DNA of 64,000 nucleotides from Anniella stebbinsi. Taxonomy: Eukaryota > Chordata > Lepidosauria > Squamata > Anniellidae. Below, in pieces: positions 31,895 through 43,150 of this stretch (its first letter is position 1; each line of letters begins with the position of its first letter). Below the pieces are notes generated by a model. It made no database searches. It saw nothing but the letters and a program-made list of their open reading frames with translations, and was not told the DNA's origin. The position numbers and the translations under genes are program-made. The stretch lies in contig JARDYH010000004.1 in the NCBI GenBank assembly GCA_029215795.1, positions 32,740,001 to 32,804,000 on the forward strand. Reading direction: 5' to 3'.

Positions 31895-32105
31895 GCCTGT
31901 ACAGACAATAAGCTCAGCCATGGTTAGGCTGCTAACCCTTTTGCAACAAATGGTTAGTGAGTGTGTTTGAACCATGGTTATGTAGCCACCATGGTTAGGA
32001 ATGGTTCAGATGACATATTAAGTCATGGTTCACATGACACATTAAGCCATAATGTTTGGCACAAAATGCTTAACCACTGTGCCATAGCGTGCTATCTGAA
32101 CAGGG
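31895..32105. mobile_element. MITE with AGCCATGGTTAGGCTGC core
   Basis: GGGCCTGTACAGACAATAAG, AGCCATGGTTAGGCTGCTAA, CAAATGGTTAGTGAGTGTGT, AGCCACCATGGTTAGGAATG, then TGCTATCTGAACAGGGTC. The element at 44297-44476 has the same blocks in the same order. Terminal CCCTGTTCAGATAG / CCTGTACAGACAA are inverted. The 126-codon frame crossing it is spurious. Confidence 0.65.
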
Positions 32106-32344
32106 TCACTGTTTCTTATTGGGGAGTAAAACACTATCCATTGCCTCTTTACTGGCATTGCAGGGGGAGGGGGAGACAAGAAAACAAACATCTTTTAATA
32201 AATGTTCAAATCTCAGCTGAATGTTGCAATAATAGCATGCTGAGTGTTTTTTTTTCACTTAGCTTCTTATGTTTACAATCTATGTGGCCAATGTGTTACA
32301 TATGCTGCTTTGGGATTCCTGGATTGAAGGGCAGCCTATAAATA
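32106..32344. other. No recognisable feature
   Basis: Short unique stretch. Confidence 0.35.
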
Positions 32345-32425
32345 GATTAAGACTGGCATCCTATAACCTATTTACTTGGAAGTAAGCCCCATTGAACTTC
32401 TCATGAGATGTGTTTGGGATTTCAC
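32345..32425. repeat. ACTTGGAAGTAAGCCCCATT MITE fragment
   Basis: GCATCCTATAACCTATTTAC, TTGGAAGTAAGCCCCATTGA, then GTTTGGGATTTCACTGC. Copy of the squamate short repeat seen at 5235, 40293 and 54386. Confidence 0.55.
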
Positions 32426-33124
32426 TGCTAATCAATGAATGATTGTATGTGCTATGGTTGTATGGTTGAGCTGGATGCTATTTGTGTTGTTATATTTTGT
32501 TTCTGAGTGCTTTAAATTCTGATCTGTTCTGTAATAAATTATTTCATTTTCATGTTGCATTAATTCGTGTGCTCAGTGTACTGCTACAAATGACAACTTG
32601 CCTTAATTTGAAAGAACAGTGGTGCCTAAGGATCTACCTAGGAGCCATATTCGTTTACTAAGACATTCCGACCCCACAAGCACAATTCAGTTGTAAGAGA
32701 GTGGTGAGAACCCTGTGTATGCTCTTGTACTGTCCCCCCCCCCCCGCCCCAGCCAAACACCAGGTCAGAGAACAAGAGAGATTTCACGTACTGGATATTC
32801 AAGGCCTGTTACTTATCGTGGGAAGCTCTTATTCTAGTGAGTTGCTGAACACGTTCTTTTGGGGAAAGAATTCATATAGTTTTCCTATCCAAGCTAAGCA
32901 TGTGATCATTTTAGCATCAGAATAGTTCAATGAGATCTCAGTATTGTGGAGAAGATGTGATGTTCCAGGAGGCAAAGTTGGTGATCAAGTTAGTAAGCTA
33001 ATCCTGGGGTGTGTGGATTCATGACTCACCATCCCTCCTGTGCAAATCGTACATTATTTTAAGAAAATACTCTGTGCATATTTTATTTTATAAAATTACA
33101 ACTCATCCTTCAATCAGAAATTAA
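32426..33124. other. No recognisable feature; C-run
   Basis: AT-rich; a run of about twelve C lies at 32734-32746. Confidence 0.4.
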
Positions 33125-33300
33125 AAGGCCAGGGGGAAAATGCCTTGCCTGGTACTGAAAAGACATCAACCTTTCTGTCAGCAGGCAATCCTCCCTGGGG
33201 AAAGCATTCCATGTAGGGCACTGAAGGTAAACACCAGCACTTTGAACTTTGCTTGGAAACAGACCAAGAGCCAGTGGAACTGTTTATTTTAGCTCCCTGT
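33125..33300 (-). mobile_element. Decayed L2-like LINE fragment
   Basis: Plus-strand CACTGAAGGTAAACACCAGC, ACTTTGAACTTTGCTTGG and AACAGACCAAGAGCCAGTGG parallels the reversed L2 copy at 34944-35003 (TTTAAAGGTAATAACCAACA, CTTTCTACTTCGCCCG, CTGATTGGCAGCCAGTG). CTCCCTGGGGAAAGCATTCC upstream fits the LWNDLP region. No open frame. Confidence 0.6.
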
Positions 33301-34525
33301 GATTTCCATATAAAATAAGCTGAGCCATCATATTCTTCTCATGACATTATTTCAAAGGGGATAAGTAGAACAGATCCCATTGACTTCTCACTTTGACTCC
33401 TTACTTTCTCACCTGTTGCTTTCCATGCCATATACATCAAGGACACCAGACTTCAGGCTTGTGGGATCTACTTTGCTTTTTACTGGAACCCCCAAAGTCC
33501 AACTGGAGCCAGGTGCAAAATAATGGCTCAGGAAAAGGGAAGGGGCACACTCCTAGAATTAAGAAACAAGGGTACCTCTGAGCACAGGAATGTCTTTATT
33601 GTACCAGAATGGATCTCGCAGAACGGTCACACAAATATCACTTCCTGGCTCCCCTCCCCCTCCTCCAAGTTTTTCCCCATCTCTGAAGCCTCATTTAGAA
33701 GGCTGCTCTATCCGTTCATACCATGGGTTGAGAAAGAGTGTAGTCAAGCATGCTGGCCCACTCCTGTAGGACTAAATCCCACTGTGTTTAACCATCTGTG
33801 GTAATGATGAGCATTCCCAGTCCCTGCAGAGTTAAGCCTCTGCTTGAAAGGAAGGAAAGGAATTGCAAAGGAGGCAAGGTTGAACTAAGGTACCAAGACT
33901 GAAGCCACATGCCTCAGGGGAAGCTCAGGTTACTGAGAAGGAGAACGAGAAAGGAACGGGCCTGGAGGTTTTTGCTTTGGGAGGCTCAGGGCTTCATCAT
34001 ATCTTTTTTCCCCTCTGGTTTGCCTCCGTGTTTTTTACCTCTGTTTCATAAGAGCATAAAGCTAATGGTCCCTTTCATGTGAGTTTGTGGTATTGCACTG
34101 CACTGTGACACCTCCCTTTTGCTTGTTTGCTCTTCCAGTCCACCCCGCCCCTTCTCTCAAAGCACATGCCCCCAACAAAGGAAAAAATGAGAGGTCAGCA
34201 ATACATGGAGGCTTAAGTGTGCATTAAATCCACTTGGGGAAAATAATCCAGACTTTCTCCACCCCAAAATAATAAGCACAATGGAGGAAAAGAGGTGAGA
34301 TGGGTGCAGGACAGGGATGACACCATGTGAATCCCGTGCTGCAAAACCAGATACCAGGCATAGTAATAGTGAGTTAAACCGCTGGTGTGATGGAGCTCTA
34401 AGAGTCATTCAGGGGTCAGATGTGGAGGTGGACATCCAGTGATGGGGGTCAGGTAGAGAAGGCTCCTGCCAGGCCTCTGTTGCTAAGGCAGGTGTTGCTT
34501 GTTCCTCTAAATGGAAGCAGGTGCT
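33301..34525. other. No recognisable feature
   Basis: No gene or repeat identified in 1.2 kb. Short frames (longest 93 codons at 33523-33804) have no recognisable motif. Confidence 0.4.
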
Positions 34526-34547
34526 TCATCATCATCATCATCATCAT
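34526..34547. repeat. (CAT)n microsatellite at the L2 3' end
   Basis: Seven CAT units directly beyond the L2 3' terminus. On the L2 sense strand they read (ATG)n, in keeping with the short tandem repeats that often end L2-type LINEs. Confidence 0.85.
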
Positions 34548-34552
34548 AATAT

Positions 34553-35735
34553 ATTTATTTATTACCCGCCTCTCCCAATGGATCGAGGCGGGGAACAGCA
34601 TTAAACATAAAACACAAAACTGATTAAAAGCACATAAAACCAATACATCATTAAAATACCAATAAAACACCAATAAAACACTTTAAAATTCATCTGGGTA
34701 GGCCTGCCGGAAGAGATCAGTCTTTATAGATCTTTTAAATTCCTGAAGACTGGTGAGCTGGCGAATCTCTCCCGGCAGGTCATTCCACAATCTGGGAGTG
34801 GCAGAAGTGAAGGTCCTCTGGGTAACGGTTGTCAGTCTAGTTCTTGTTGACTGTAGTAAATTCTTCCCAGAGGACCTGAGCGTGTGGGGCGGATTGTATG
34901 GGACAAGGCAATCCTGTAGGTAACCTGGACCCAAACCATGTAGGGCTTTAAAGGTAATAACCAACACTTTCTACTTCGCCCGAAACTGATTGGCAGCCAG
35001 TGAAGAGATTTTAAAACTGGTGTAATGTGGTCACCCCTAGAAGTACCGGTGACCAACCTGGCTGCCATATTTTGAACTAGTTGAAGTTTCCGGACTAGGC
35101 ACAGAGGTAGCCCTATGTACAGCGCATTGCAGAAGTCGAGCCTCGAAGTTACCAGCGCGTGCACTACTGATTTTAGGTCTTCCAACTCTAGGAAGGGGCG
35201 CAGCTGGCGTATCAGCCGAAGCTGATAGTAGGCACTCCTGGCAGTCACATCTATCTGAGCTGTCATTTGGAGCAACGGATCCAGGAGCACCCCCAAGCTG
35301 CGAACACAGCCTTTCAGGGGGAGTGTAACCCCATCCAGAACTGGTTGACACACCTCCAACCCAGGTTGTGGCCCTTGACAGTAAGCACCTCTGTCTTGTC
35401 TGGATTCAGCTTCAGTTTGTTTTTCCTCATCCAGCCCATTACCGCCTCCAAGCATTCATTCAGAGGAGACACACTATCCTTAGCTGACACTGTTGTCAAA
35501 GGCATAGAGAAATATATTTGGGTGTCATCAGCGTATTGATAGCACCCCGCCCCATGCCTCCGGATGATCTCTCCCAGCGGTTTCATGTAGATGTTAAACA
35601 GCATTGGGGATAGGATGGCACCTTGTGGTACACCACATAGCTGCTCCTTCTTTGAAGAGCAACTATCCCCAAGCATCACCATCTGGAACCTGCCCAAGAG
35701 GTAGGACTGGAACCACTGAAGCACAGTTTTGCTCG
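34553..35735 (-). mobile_element. L2-clade LINE, 5'-truncated, with reverse transcriptase remnant
   Basis: The best preserved coding element in the window. On the minus strand, 35724-35314 encodes the RT palm. It has GVPQG at residues 31-35, FNIYMKPLG after it, the catalytic YADD at 64-67, and KLKLNPDKTEVL at about 103-114. A second frame (35455-34832) continues with LGVLLDP, SRLDFCNALY and LHWLPI. A third (34967-34683) gives FKALHGLGPGYL, LRSSGK and LWNDLPGEI. These are the usual L2 C-terminal motifs. Two frameshifts separate the three frames, and the 5' part (endonuclease and early RT) is missing, so it is a dead copy. The 3' UTR runs to 34553. A related 3' end lies at 63545-63717. Confidence 0.9.
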
Positions 35736-35767
35736 TTCTCCTGTGCTGTGACTCCAGTGGCCCCGCT

Positions 35768-35885
35768 CTGAAAGGAAATGGTCTGTTTATTATCCTTCAA
35801 ATAGAGAATGCCTTGCAATAGAGGATTGTCCCCTGACAGCCATTCAAACAGAGGACTGTCCTCTGGCTACTTAGTGATGTTGCTG
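35768..35885. repeat. Fragment of the 38607-39520 hAT family
   Basis: CTTCAAATAGAGAATGCCTT and CAAACAGAGGACTGTCCTCT, as near the right end of the 38607 element (39428-39490). Confidence 0.5.
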
Positions 35886-36920
35886 TAAAATGTGCCCCAA
35901 CTCTTGCCCTGAAATTTTGGATTTGATCAGATTTATGGCAAAGAAAAGGCACTGGGTTAACCTGCAGCCCAGCTCATTTTGTGCTGCATGAACTTTTATA
36001 TGTGATGGCCTATTTCATCAGAAAGTTTATAGAATAATTCTGTAAAGTGCTGTGCCTCCTCTTCCTCATTTTCTTATCAACTCATGGGTTGCAGCAAACA
36101 ACACCTTATAGGATTGGGCTATGTGAGCACTCTTCTTTCTAAGGAACAAAGCAAGGTATAAGGAACTCCACTTTTGGGGCCTGTTCCTACTCCTTTAATC
36201 TTGGGCTTGAAAGAGACCTTTATACAATAGCACATCTTGACTAATGCCCAAATGACCTAGGCATGAATGGCATTCATTAAATCAAGATGTTGGCACTTCG
36301 AGCCAAATTCGCACATTCTGTAATAAAATCCTTGCAGGCTAAAAATACATTCTATAGAGAATGTCATATGTAAGCAACCCTAGTGCCTTTGTAATGTGCC
36401 CAGCGCCCTGGACATTTCAGTGATTAAGGAAAAGAATATATAAAATGAAACTTCTGCACTTTTCCTTGCAGTAATTGAATTTCAGTCCATAACATTTACC
36501 GACATTAAGAGAGAGACTGTATTAATTACCTTCTTTTTTCCCTTTCCCTTTCTCTATTTTAAAACTCATTGTATTGTGTCATTTTAAAGGAGTTGGGAAT
36601 AAATCTTTTGTTAAATCATGAATTATTATTCCAAATACACAAAGAGCAGTAGAATGAAAGAGGCCAAGAGAAACCAGATGTGGTTTCTGAATTTCCCTTT
36701 GCTACTCAATTAAAAACAACAGCACCTCTAAGTTTGCTAATATGGCCTCTTTTGGGAAGAAATGTCATCCTCTGTCACTGATCTACCTGACTGTACAATT
36801 CTTGCTGGACAGGTGTGTTATTTACTTAGCAAAGGAAGGCATAATAATATCCATGCAGAATAATCATGGTGGGAAGTGAAGGAATTGTATGTAGGGCATT
36901 CTTTAGATTACTTCACATTT
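35886..36920. other. Repeat-free AT-rich DNA, possible conserved element
   Basis: No repeat or coding signature in about 1 kb. 36290-36680 (for example TTCAGTGATTAAGGAAAAGA, GTATTAATTACCTTC, AATCATGAATTATTATTCC) reads like ancient noncoding DNA with homeodomain-type words. Untested impression. Confidence 0.3.
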
Positions 36921-37000
36921 TAGTCTTACTAGCCACTGTGAGCCCCATTTGGTGGGCAGGCAGGATATAAACTTAACAACAGAATAACAATAATAAATAG
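36921..37000 (+). mobile_element. Probable LINE 3' tail
   Basis: CACTGTGAGCCCCATTTGGT, GGGCAGGCAGGATATAAACT then AACAATAATAAATAG: generic L2/CR1 3' end layout. Confidence 0.45.
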
Positions 37001-37100
37001 ACTGGTTGGCATGCAGAGGGTTGGCATGCAGTGATGTATAATAAAAAAATCCTTTCTCCAAAGTATTTGGAGATGAGAGTAGTGTGCCCCACAGAGCATA

Positions 37101-37165
37101 GGAAACATAAGAAGAGCCATGCTGGATCAGACCAAGGTTCTATCAAGTCCAGCACTCTGTTCGTA
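37101..37165. repeat. Interspersed repeat (GAACATAAGAAGAGCC type)
   Basis: GGAAACATAAGAAGAGCCAT, GCTGGATCAGACCAAGGTTC, AAGTCCAGCACTCTGTT. The same block opens repeats at 43007 and 63718. Abundant in squamates by recollection; class not assigned. Confidence 0.65.
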
Positions 37166-37564
37166 TTAGAGATGAGCACAGAAAACATATATGCCTTGGA
37201 ACATTTGCCTTGTTGGCTTGGATAGAGCCCCCCCCCCCCCCATGGCTCAACTTTCACCTTGGAACTGAGGTAGTGCCTTGACTTGTTTTCCAAAGTCTTA
37301 GGTGACTTCCCCATTGACTATAATGGGAGCATCAAGAAATGCCTGTATGTTCTTATGTTTTGAAAGAAATGGGTGAAATTTGCAGGCAGTGCTGCCCCTT
37401 CAGAAGGGATGAAGCCTACCAAATTTCAGATTTGTGCAGGGATTTTGTGCAAGGGGAACATTTCATGTTTGCAATGGGGTTTTTTAAAAAAAAAGAAAAG
37501 AAAAAGGGATGCCCCCACCCCAACAACAAATTGTGTTCTTTGTTGTGTCACTGTGTCTTAGAAT
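37166..37564. other. No recognisable feature; C-run
   Basis: Run of about thirteen C at 37229-37241; A-rich at 37485-37510. Nothing else. Confidence 0.35.
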
Positions 37565-37690
37565 GCTATCTGCTTGTATTATTATTAATATTATCCCGCC
37601 TTTTCCCCAATACTGGGACTCCAGGTGGCTTACAAATTAAAACATGTACTGCCCAAAGCAAGGCCTATAACAATAGTGGCCAATAGGAAG
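37565..37690 (-). mobile_element. LINE 3' tail (L2/CR1-like)
   Basis: TATTATTATTAATATTATCC, CGCCTTTTCCCCAATACTGG, GACTCCAGGTGGCTTACAAA: reversed 3' end of a LINE (sense: TTTGTAAGCCACCTGGAGTC). Confidence 0.6.
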
Positions 37691-38606
37691 CCAGCTGTGC
37701 CCCTGTCTGTGGGCTTGCTGCCACCCTTATCTTCCTAGGGACCCTGTGCCTTTCCAGAGTGCATGGTGGACAGTAACATTACACTTGCAGCTCTATCAGC
37801 ATGAAGATGCCATCATGAAAAAGCTACACATGTTTCTCTTATCTGTTATCACTTTGAAGATCACCAAGGCATAGGCTCCCTTTGAGATCAAAAGGGTTGG
37901 CAAACCCCATTCTTCTGTAAGATACTTCATTGCCTATCCCAGCTCTTGCCTGAGATGTTTCATCAAGCTTCTTCTGAGCTGCTGGTAACTGTGTGGGGTG
38001 AGATTCTTTGAAATAACCAGCGTTGAACAATCACCACCTGCTCTGCCCCATTCCTTTGCACTGGGAAGTTTTTAGAGGAGCTGCTGCCTTGAAATGGTCC
38101 TCTAAATGGTGAGTGACTCTTTGGGGCACCCTTTGGAAGAGATCTGAGCCTTCAAGAAAGTTTACCCATCTACTTAGGGGAGTCATTTTCTTACTTAAAC
38201 TTCTCATAACTGAATGCAGCTAGGGTCTAATGAAATTAGAACTTGGTTAGCTAGCCCCTCTGATTGGATTGCTCACCTGTCTATCCTGGTCCAGACCGTT
38301 GGGCTACTTCCATCCATGCTGCTGAGGGAAATTTTATGAGGCTTTCATCTGAACCTCCCAATTAGATGGTCAGATCTTTCCCGTGATAGCCAGAGATCTA
38401 TAAAGGCCAGAAACCAGTGGGGGATATAACTTACCTCAGTATCCTCCCCAACTGTTCATTAGACATTCCAGTTTTGTTCACACAAGAAGGCTTTTCTTGT
38501 AGTTCACTGGTTAATGAATTCAGATCTATGAGATTCTTTGTTTTAGTTAAATGTAAGGGAGTCATTAGAAGAGATAAAGGCTAGCTATTGGTTATTAGAC
38601 TATAAC
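37691..38606. other. No recognisable feature
   Basis: Unique-looking DNA without gene or repeat signature. Confidence 0.4.
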
Positions 38607-39520
38607 TAGGGTGGTCACTTATACATCTCCAAAGAAAGAGGACACGTGTCACTAAAAAGGATGACAAAAGAGGGTTCTGATTTGCATAAAATTTGCATAT
38701 GCTCATTGATATGTATAGATTTCAATTTAGAAAGAATTACTATAACTTAAATAGAAATACAATATATTTCATGATAGTGGGAAAACTGTGACCATCTGAG
38801 CTGTGTGCCTACCTACTCAAGCTGTTGTTTGGGTGCTAACTCTTGACAGACAACTTCAAGGCCCCTAATCTCCGGTGTTGTGATTCAAAGCCCTCCTGCT
38901 GAGATGTGAGACAATAAAGAGATCTGTCATGCAACCCACAAAGCTTTATTCAATAAATATTCTCTTCGCACCTGAAGGGAGTATGAATGCTAGGCTTAAT
39001 CCTCTAGGCTTAATTAGCCTCACAAAGCAAGGCAGTTGCCTATCAACTAAATGGATGGTTTCCTGCTGAGCTCAACAGGCCTTTATCAGACCCTTCCTTC
39101 AGGGTGTAACCTCTGGTAAATGGCTAGTCTAGCTGACCACCTCTCACCTCCTCTCACCTCCACCTGCTTAACTGTGATGGACTCTGGGATCTGTCAATTC
39201 TGACATTCCCTCCCCCTCCACCAAAGACTGAGAAGATTCCTGAGAAGATTCTTCTTGACTCCTGGAGAATCTTGGAGAATTTCCTCCCCCACTTCCTGTA
39301 TTGGCTGGTCTTTTTCGTCAGGCTCCGAGTCTGGTTTGGGATCCACACCAAGGAGGCAGGGCCTGATCCTGACAGCTGGCCCCTCATGTTTCTTTATCTT
39401 AGAGAAGACTTAGACCAGATAGCCCTTCAAACAGGGGACATCTTCAAACAGAGGACTGTCCTCTGACTGCCCTTGAAATAGAAGATTGTTCTCTGTAAAG
39501 TAGGACAGATGACCACCCTG
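38607..39520. mobile_element. hAT-like element, 914 bp, with probable 8-bp TSD
   Basis: Left end TAGGGTGGTCACTTATACAT; right end ACAGATGACCACCCTG. Flanking 8-mers ACTATAAC (38599-38606) and CCTATAAC (39521-39528) differ at one base. Near the right end CTTCAAACAGGGGACATCTT and CAAACAGAGGACTGTCCTCT repeat a module seen as fragments at 20440 and 35768. The middle (about 38867-39377) appears to be a separate insertion. Confidence 0.7.
38867..39380 (-). mobile_element. Insertion inside the hAT element; possible solo LTR
   Basis: GGCCCCT is directly repeated at 38860-38866 and 39378-39384, bracketing the block. On the minus strand it runs from TGTCAGGATCAGGCCCTGCC to CAAAGCCCTCC...CACAACA, with ATTGAATAAAGCTTTGTGGG as a polyadenylation-like segment. 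TG...CA ends and that signal suggest an LTR, but the GGCCCCT repeats do not abut the TG/CA ends. A 77-codon frame inside is not informative. No retroviral genes present. Confidence 0.35.
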
Positions 39521-40070
39521 CCTATAACTCTAGCTCCCCTTATATTTTTAATTTGGTGTTATTATTATTTTCCTTCTATATTTCATCTATTAATAATCTA
39601 CAACATGGTCTCATCAATCATATAGCTCTGGGCCTCCTCCAGGATGTTGATACATACATGACATATCTTGAACAATTCTGTTTGTTGGACAGCAGGATGC
39701 CATGCTCTGATTGCAAGAAGGCGTAAAACAACACCAACAGTGATGTGATGGAAGAATTTGTAATAGGGAGTAAGAGTGCATCTCAATCTGCATGGCGAAT
39801 ATTTGTTTCCAGTGGAAGCTGGTTAACATAGTCAGGCTGAAACATCATCCTGCCAATTCAGGGGCAAAATGGAATTAAGGGACTTTATTAGACTGTGCAA
39901 AGCACAAAGAAAGGTTTAAGTGAGAGTGAGACTACTTGGCATGCCTTCTACAAAATGACAGTAGGCAGTTGGTAAAGGACCAAAGACGCCCACTGAAATA
40001 CAAATGAAATAGGCTTTCTGTTGCAAAGCATTGGAGCCAGCCAGCCATTCAGCCAGTCAGTCAATTACAG
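39521..40070. other. No recognisable feature
   Basis: Overlapping short minus-strand frames at 39598-39829 have no motif. Confidence 0.4.
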
Positions 40071-40074
40071 TGCA

Positions 40075-40290
40075 ATCTTGTACATGAGGGAAAGCTGTAT
40101 TTCAGTGGTAGTGCACCTGCTTTGCATTCAGAAGGTCCCAGGTTCTATCCCTGTTATCTCCAGGTATGGCTAGGAAAGAATCCTGCCTGAAACCCCGGAG
40201 AACCGTTGCCAGTCAATGCTGACAATACTGGGCTAGATGGACCAAGGCGGCTGACTCTGTATATGACAGCTTCCTATGTTCCTATATCTA
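40075..40290 (+). mobile_element. tRNA-Ala(TGC)-like SINE
   Basis: Head TTCAGTGGTAGTGCACCTGC, TTTGCATTCAGAAGGTCCCA, GGTTCTATCCC mirrors a tRNA-Ala: A box, TGC anticodon region, B box. The body is AAGAATCCTGCCTGAAACCC, AATACTGGGCTAGATGGACC, GACAGCTTCCTATGTTCC. Full length, not a functional tRNA. Partial relatives lie at 58150-58266 and 60807-61245. Confidence 0.85.
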
Positions 40291-40292
40291 GT

Positions 40293-40366
40293 CAGTTGCA
40301 AGTCCCATTGAATTCAATGGGGCTTACTCCCATGGTTAATGCGTATAGGGTTGTACCCTCAGTTAG
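40293..40366. repeat. AAGTCCCATTGAATTCAATG MITE core
   Basis: CATTGAATTCAATG is a perfect palindrome, flanked by GGGGCTTACTCCCATG and TATAGGGTTGTACCCTC. Member of the squamate short MITE group. Confidence 0.6.
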
Positions 40367-40599
40367 TTCGTCTACTATCACAGATACACTGCAGACTTGA
40401 AAAGCTGTTTAAAATCCCTGAATCTGAATTAGCAACGCTGTGACAAAGAGGGATTAGCTGTTGGTTAAACGTGGTTAAGAATAATAAAAGTGGGGGTGTC
40501 TTGGTGTGTGTGCATGTGTGTGCATGTGTGTGTGTTTAAAAGCATGTAAAAGTGCAACACTGTTTATGGTCTCATAGGAACATGCAGGTGCATGTCAGA
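40367..40599. other. No gene; (TG)n simple sequence
   Basis: GTGTGTGCATGTGTGTGCAT tract at about 40503-40535. Confidence 0.5.
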
Positions 40600-40772
40600 G
40601 GGCAAAACTACATGTTACACTGCATGGCACCAATTGGAACTCCCCCCCCCCCCAAGCCTTGATTTTCATACTGCCTGGGTAAGGAAGAGATAAACACACA
40701 CCTGGAATTAAGAAAAGAAAACCCAAAGGCATTAGCTGCACACTATCCAGTCAGTGTAACATGTAGTTTGTC
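40600..40772. mobile_element. MITE with GGGCAAAACTACATGTTACAC ends
   Basis: GGCAAAACTACATGTTACAC with TG pairs with CAGTGTAACATGTAGTTTGT at the right: about 22 bp inverted ends with one or two differences. 173 bp; C-run inside. No duplication found. Confidence 0.7.
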
Positions 40773-41933
40773 TTGAATATGTCATTTCTGAGAGCAAACC
40801 ACCTATAAGAAAAACAACTGAGACCTACTTAAAATAAAAAATGAAAAATGGTTGCAGTGTAGCGTGCTCCTGCTTAGGGTCTCAATGAGCCAGCCATACC
40901 CATTTCTGGTATGCTTCGTTCCATGCCCCCCCCCCCAGCAGACAGTGTGGCCATTGTGCATGTTCAGCCCTTATTTGATTGTTTTGGGACTCCACCCTTT
41001 AAGATTTTGTTTCTAAGTTTTTAAAAATACTTTTGCAAACCTTTGGGTTCCCCCAAGCCTGCTAATACCTCTCTCTTGTGCATGGATGGTGCAGTTTTGC
41101 TTACAATAGGATAAGCAAATGGAGAATGGATTTTCTATTAGTATACACTATACTAAGGACAATGAAGGAAACTGGACGAGAATTTGGATTCCTCTCCCCC
41201 TTTTACTAGTTTTTAACATAGTAACTTAGAGCTAAAGCAGGATACATGTTGCACTTATGATCTCTAGCGCAATCTCTGTCACTTCTACCCAGTAAAGGAC
41301 CTTGGCAGCAGGGTGACACCAGCTTCCATAAAGATCATTTTAGGGTGCTTCTGGATGTAGGGTTATGTGGAAAACTAGTACTCTAAAATCAGCAATAAGC
41401 CCATACTATTGGAATAACCTCTTCATCGAGGCACTTCTCCTTGCACTTCCTGTGACATCACAGCTTGGCGCAACATCTGGAAGCAGCGTTCTCAAGATAG
41501 CAGTAAGCAAACTAGTGAACACGGAGAGTAGAAATGTAATAAACATATGTTGAAATAGTCTGGCTTGCAGCTAAATTTGTTTGTGGATTTTAGATTTTCG
41601 TGCAAGGAATTGTTGATACATCTAGATTTTGTTTACAGGGTGACAAATTATACAATGAAGGTTGTTCTGCTAAAATGTTTTCTCATGCACATTTCTTCAG
41701 TGCTTGTGAATGCTATAGGGTGGGAGGGAGAAAAGGGCAATGGTTCAAGCATCCCCCCCAAAAGGAGAGCAAAACCACCTGGACTTGTGAGGCAACATCA
41801 CCTGGGGGCTCTCAACAGGGCCACACAGAAAGGGAGGCAATTTGCCTCAGGCCCCCACAAAACAAAGGGCCTCCTACTTCAGCTCTTGTGTGCACCATCA
41901 GCCCCTGGCTTGGCCCTACCACATTGTTCACCA
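40773..41933. other. No recognisable feature
   Basis: A 130-codon frame at 41565-41957 and an overlapping 116-codon frame at 41600-41950 both run into the SINE and match no known protein; treated as chance. Confidence 0.4.
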
Positions 41934-42176
41934 GAGCCAGTGTGGTGTAGTGGCTAAAGTGTTAGACTGGGAGTTGGGAGATCCAGGTTCTAGTCCCCAC
42001 TCAGCCATGGAAACCCACTGGGTGACTTTGGGCCAGTCACAGACTCTCAGCCTATCCTACCTCACAGGGTTGTTGTTGTGACGAAAAATTGAGAAGACAA
42101 GGATTATATATGCCACCTCGGGTTCCTTGGAGGAAAAAAGGCAGGATATAAATGCAATAAATAAATAAATAAATAA
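41934..42176 (+). mobile_element. Sauria-type SINE (tRNA-derived)
   Basis: GAGCCAGTGTGGTGTAGTGG, GGTTCTAGTCCCCACTCAGC, CACTGGGTGACTTTGGGCC, CCTACCTCACAGGGTTGTTG, CAGGATATAAATGCAATAAA plus AATAAATAAATAA tail. Full length. GCCAGTG occurs right after the tail and at the SINE start, so GCCAGTGT repeats around it. Confidence 0.92.
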
Positions 42177-42300
42177 GCCAGTGTCTCCGATGTCAATGGA
42201 GCAATGAATCTGCTTTGGGTTTCAGGCAAAACCAAGCAGAACTCTAAAGAAGTTATCCAAGGTACTGACATCAGAGCCACCAGCCTCCACTGACTGGAGG
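42177..42300. mobile_element. CAGTGGAGGCTG MITE, decayed copy
   Basis: CAGTGTCTCCGATGTCAATG, AGCAGAACTCTAAAGAAGTT and ACATCAGAGCCACCAGCCTC then CACTG, homologous to the better copy at 56879-57071. Confidence 0.65.
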
Positions 42301-43006
42301 GCCCCTTCATGGCTCCTTGTGGGGGACAGTGGCAGGGACCCCAATACTGCAGTTCCCCAGGCCCCATTAGCTCCCCAACTTATTTCACAATCTGGTCAGG
42401 TGACAGATGGAAGTGAGAATGACTATCAGGGCTTAGAAGTAAACAAAGCATGAGGCTGACATGCTGAGACTAATTCTACTTCCCACTTTTAGCCATGGGA
42501 ACAATATGTTACTGTCTTCAGAATACTTTAAAAAAACAACCCAAAAAACAAATAAACAATGCAGCCTAAGCCAGAGAACAGAATGCATGTTGCTGTCTGC
42601 TGTACTACATTCTGTGATGCTTGCCAATAACTGATGGCCCACAAGGGGCAAACATTTTCAGTAGCTGAAGCACAGTAAAAACTTGGGTGTGCAACAAGAA
42701 AGATGGTTGAATTATTAATTCCTTAAGTGCCAATATTTTTCACTTCCTTACTGCCCAAAGGTATACAAAACCCAAAGGTGGCAGCTTTTGTGGACTTCGG
42801 TATCCTTCATGAAGGCCAGTCACGAGTAATGGAGGTAAAAAAGGAACAAAGTTATTTTAAAACTGTGTGTGGCATACTGTTGGTATATGGAGCAGAAAGG
42901 CTATGGTTAACTACCAGCATACAAGTTGGTATAATATGGCTGCATAAAGTGTGACCTGTGACCCGGTCAGTCACTGCTTTCAGTCTCAGCCTAACCACTG
43001 ACTTAT
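42301..43006. other. No recognisable feature
   Basis: Nothing identified. Confidence 0.4.
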
Positions 43007-43150
43007 AAGAACATAAGAAGAGCCAAGCTGAAGCAGATGAAAGATCCATCTAGTCCAGCATTTTGTTCACACAGTGGCCAACCAGCTGCCCATGGGAAAC
43101 CTACCACCAGGACATGAGTGAAACAGCACCATCCCACCCATGTTCCCCAC
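43007..43150. repeat. Interspersed repeat (AGAACATAAGAAGAGCC type)
   Basis: AGAACATAAGAAGAGCCAAG, CATCTAGTCCAGCATTTTGT, TCACACAGTGGCCAACCAGC, TGCCCATGGGAAACCTACC. Longest of three copies in the window. Confidence 0.7.

Noticed and set aside
34683..35724. A host reverse-transcriptase-like gene
   Set aside because: Motifs are of the L2 LINE, with two frameshifts and 5' truncation; it is a retrotransposon relic.
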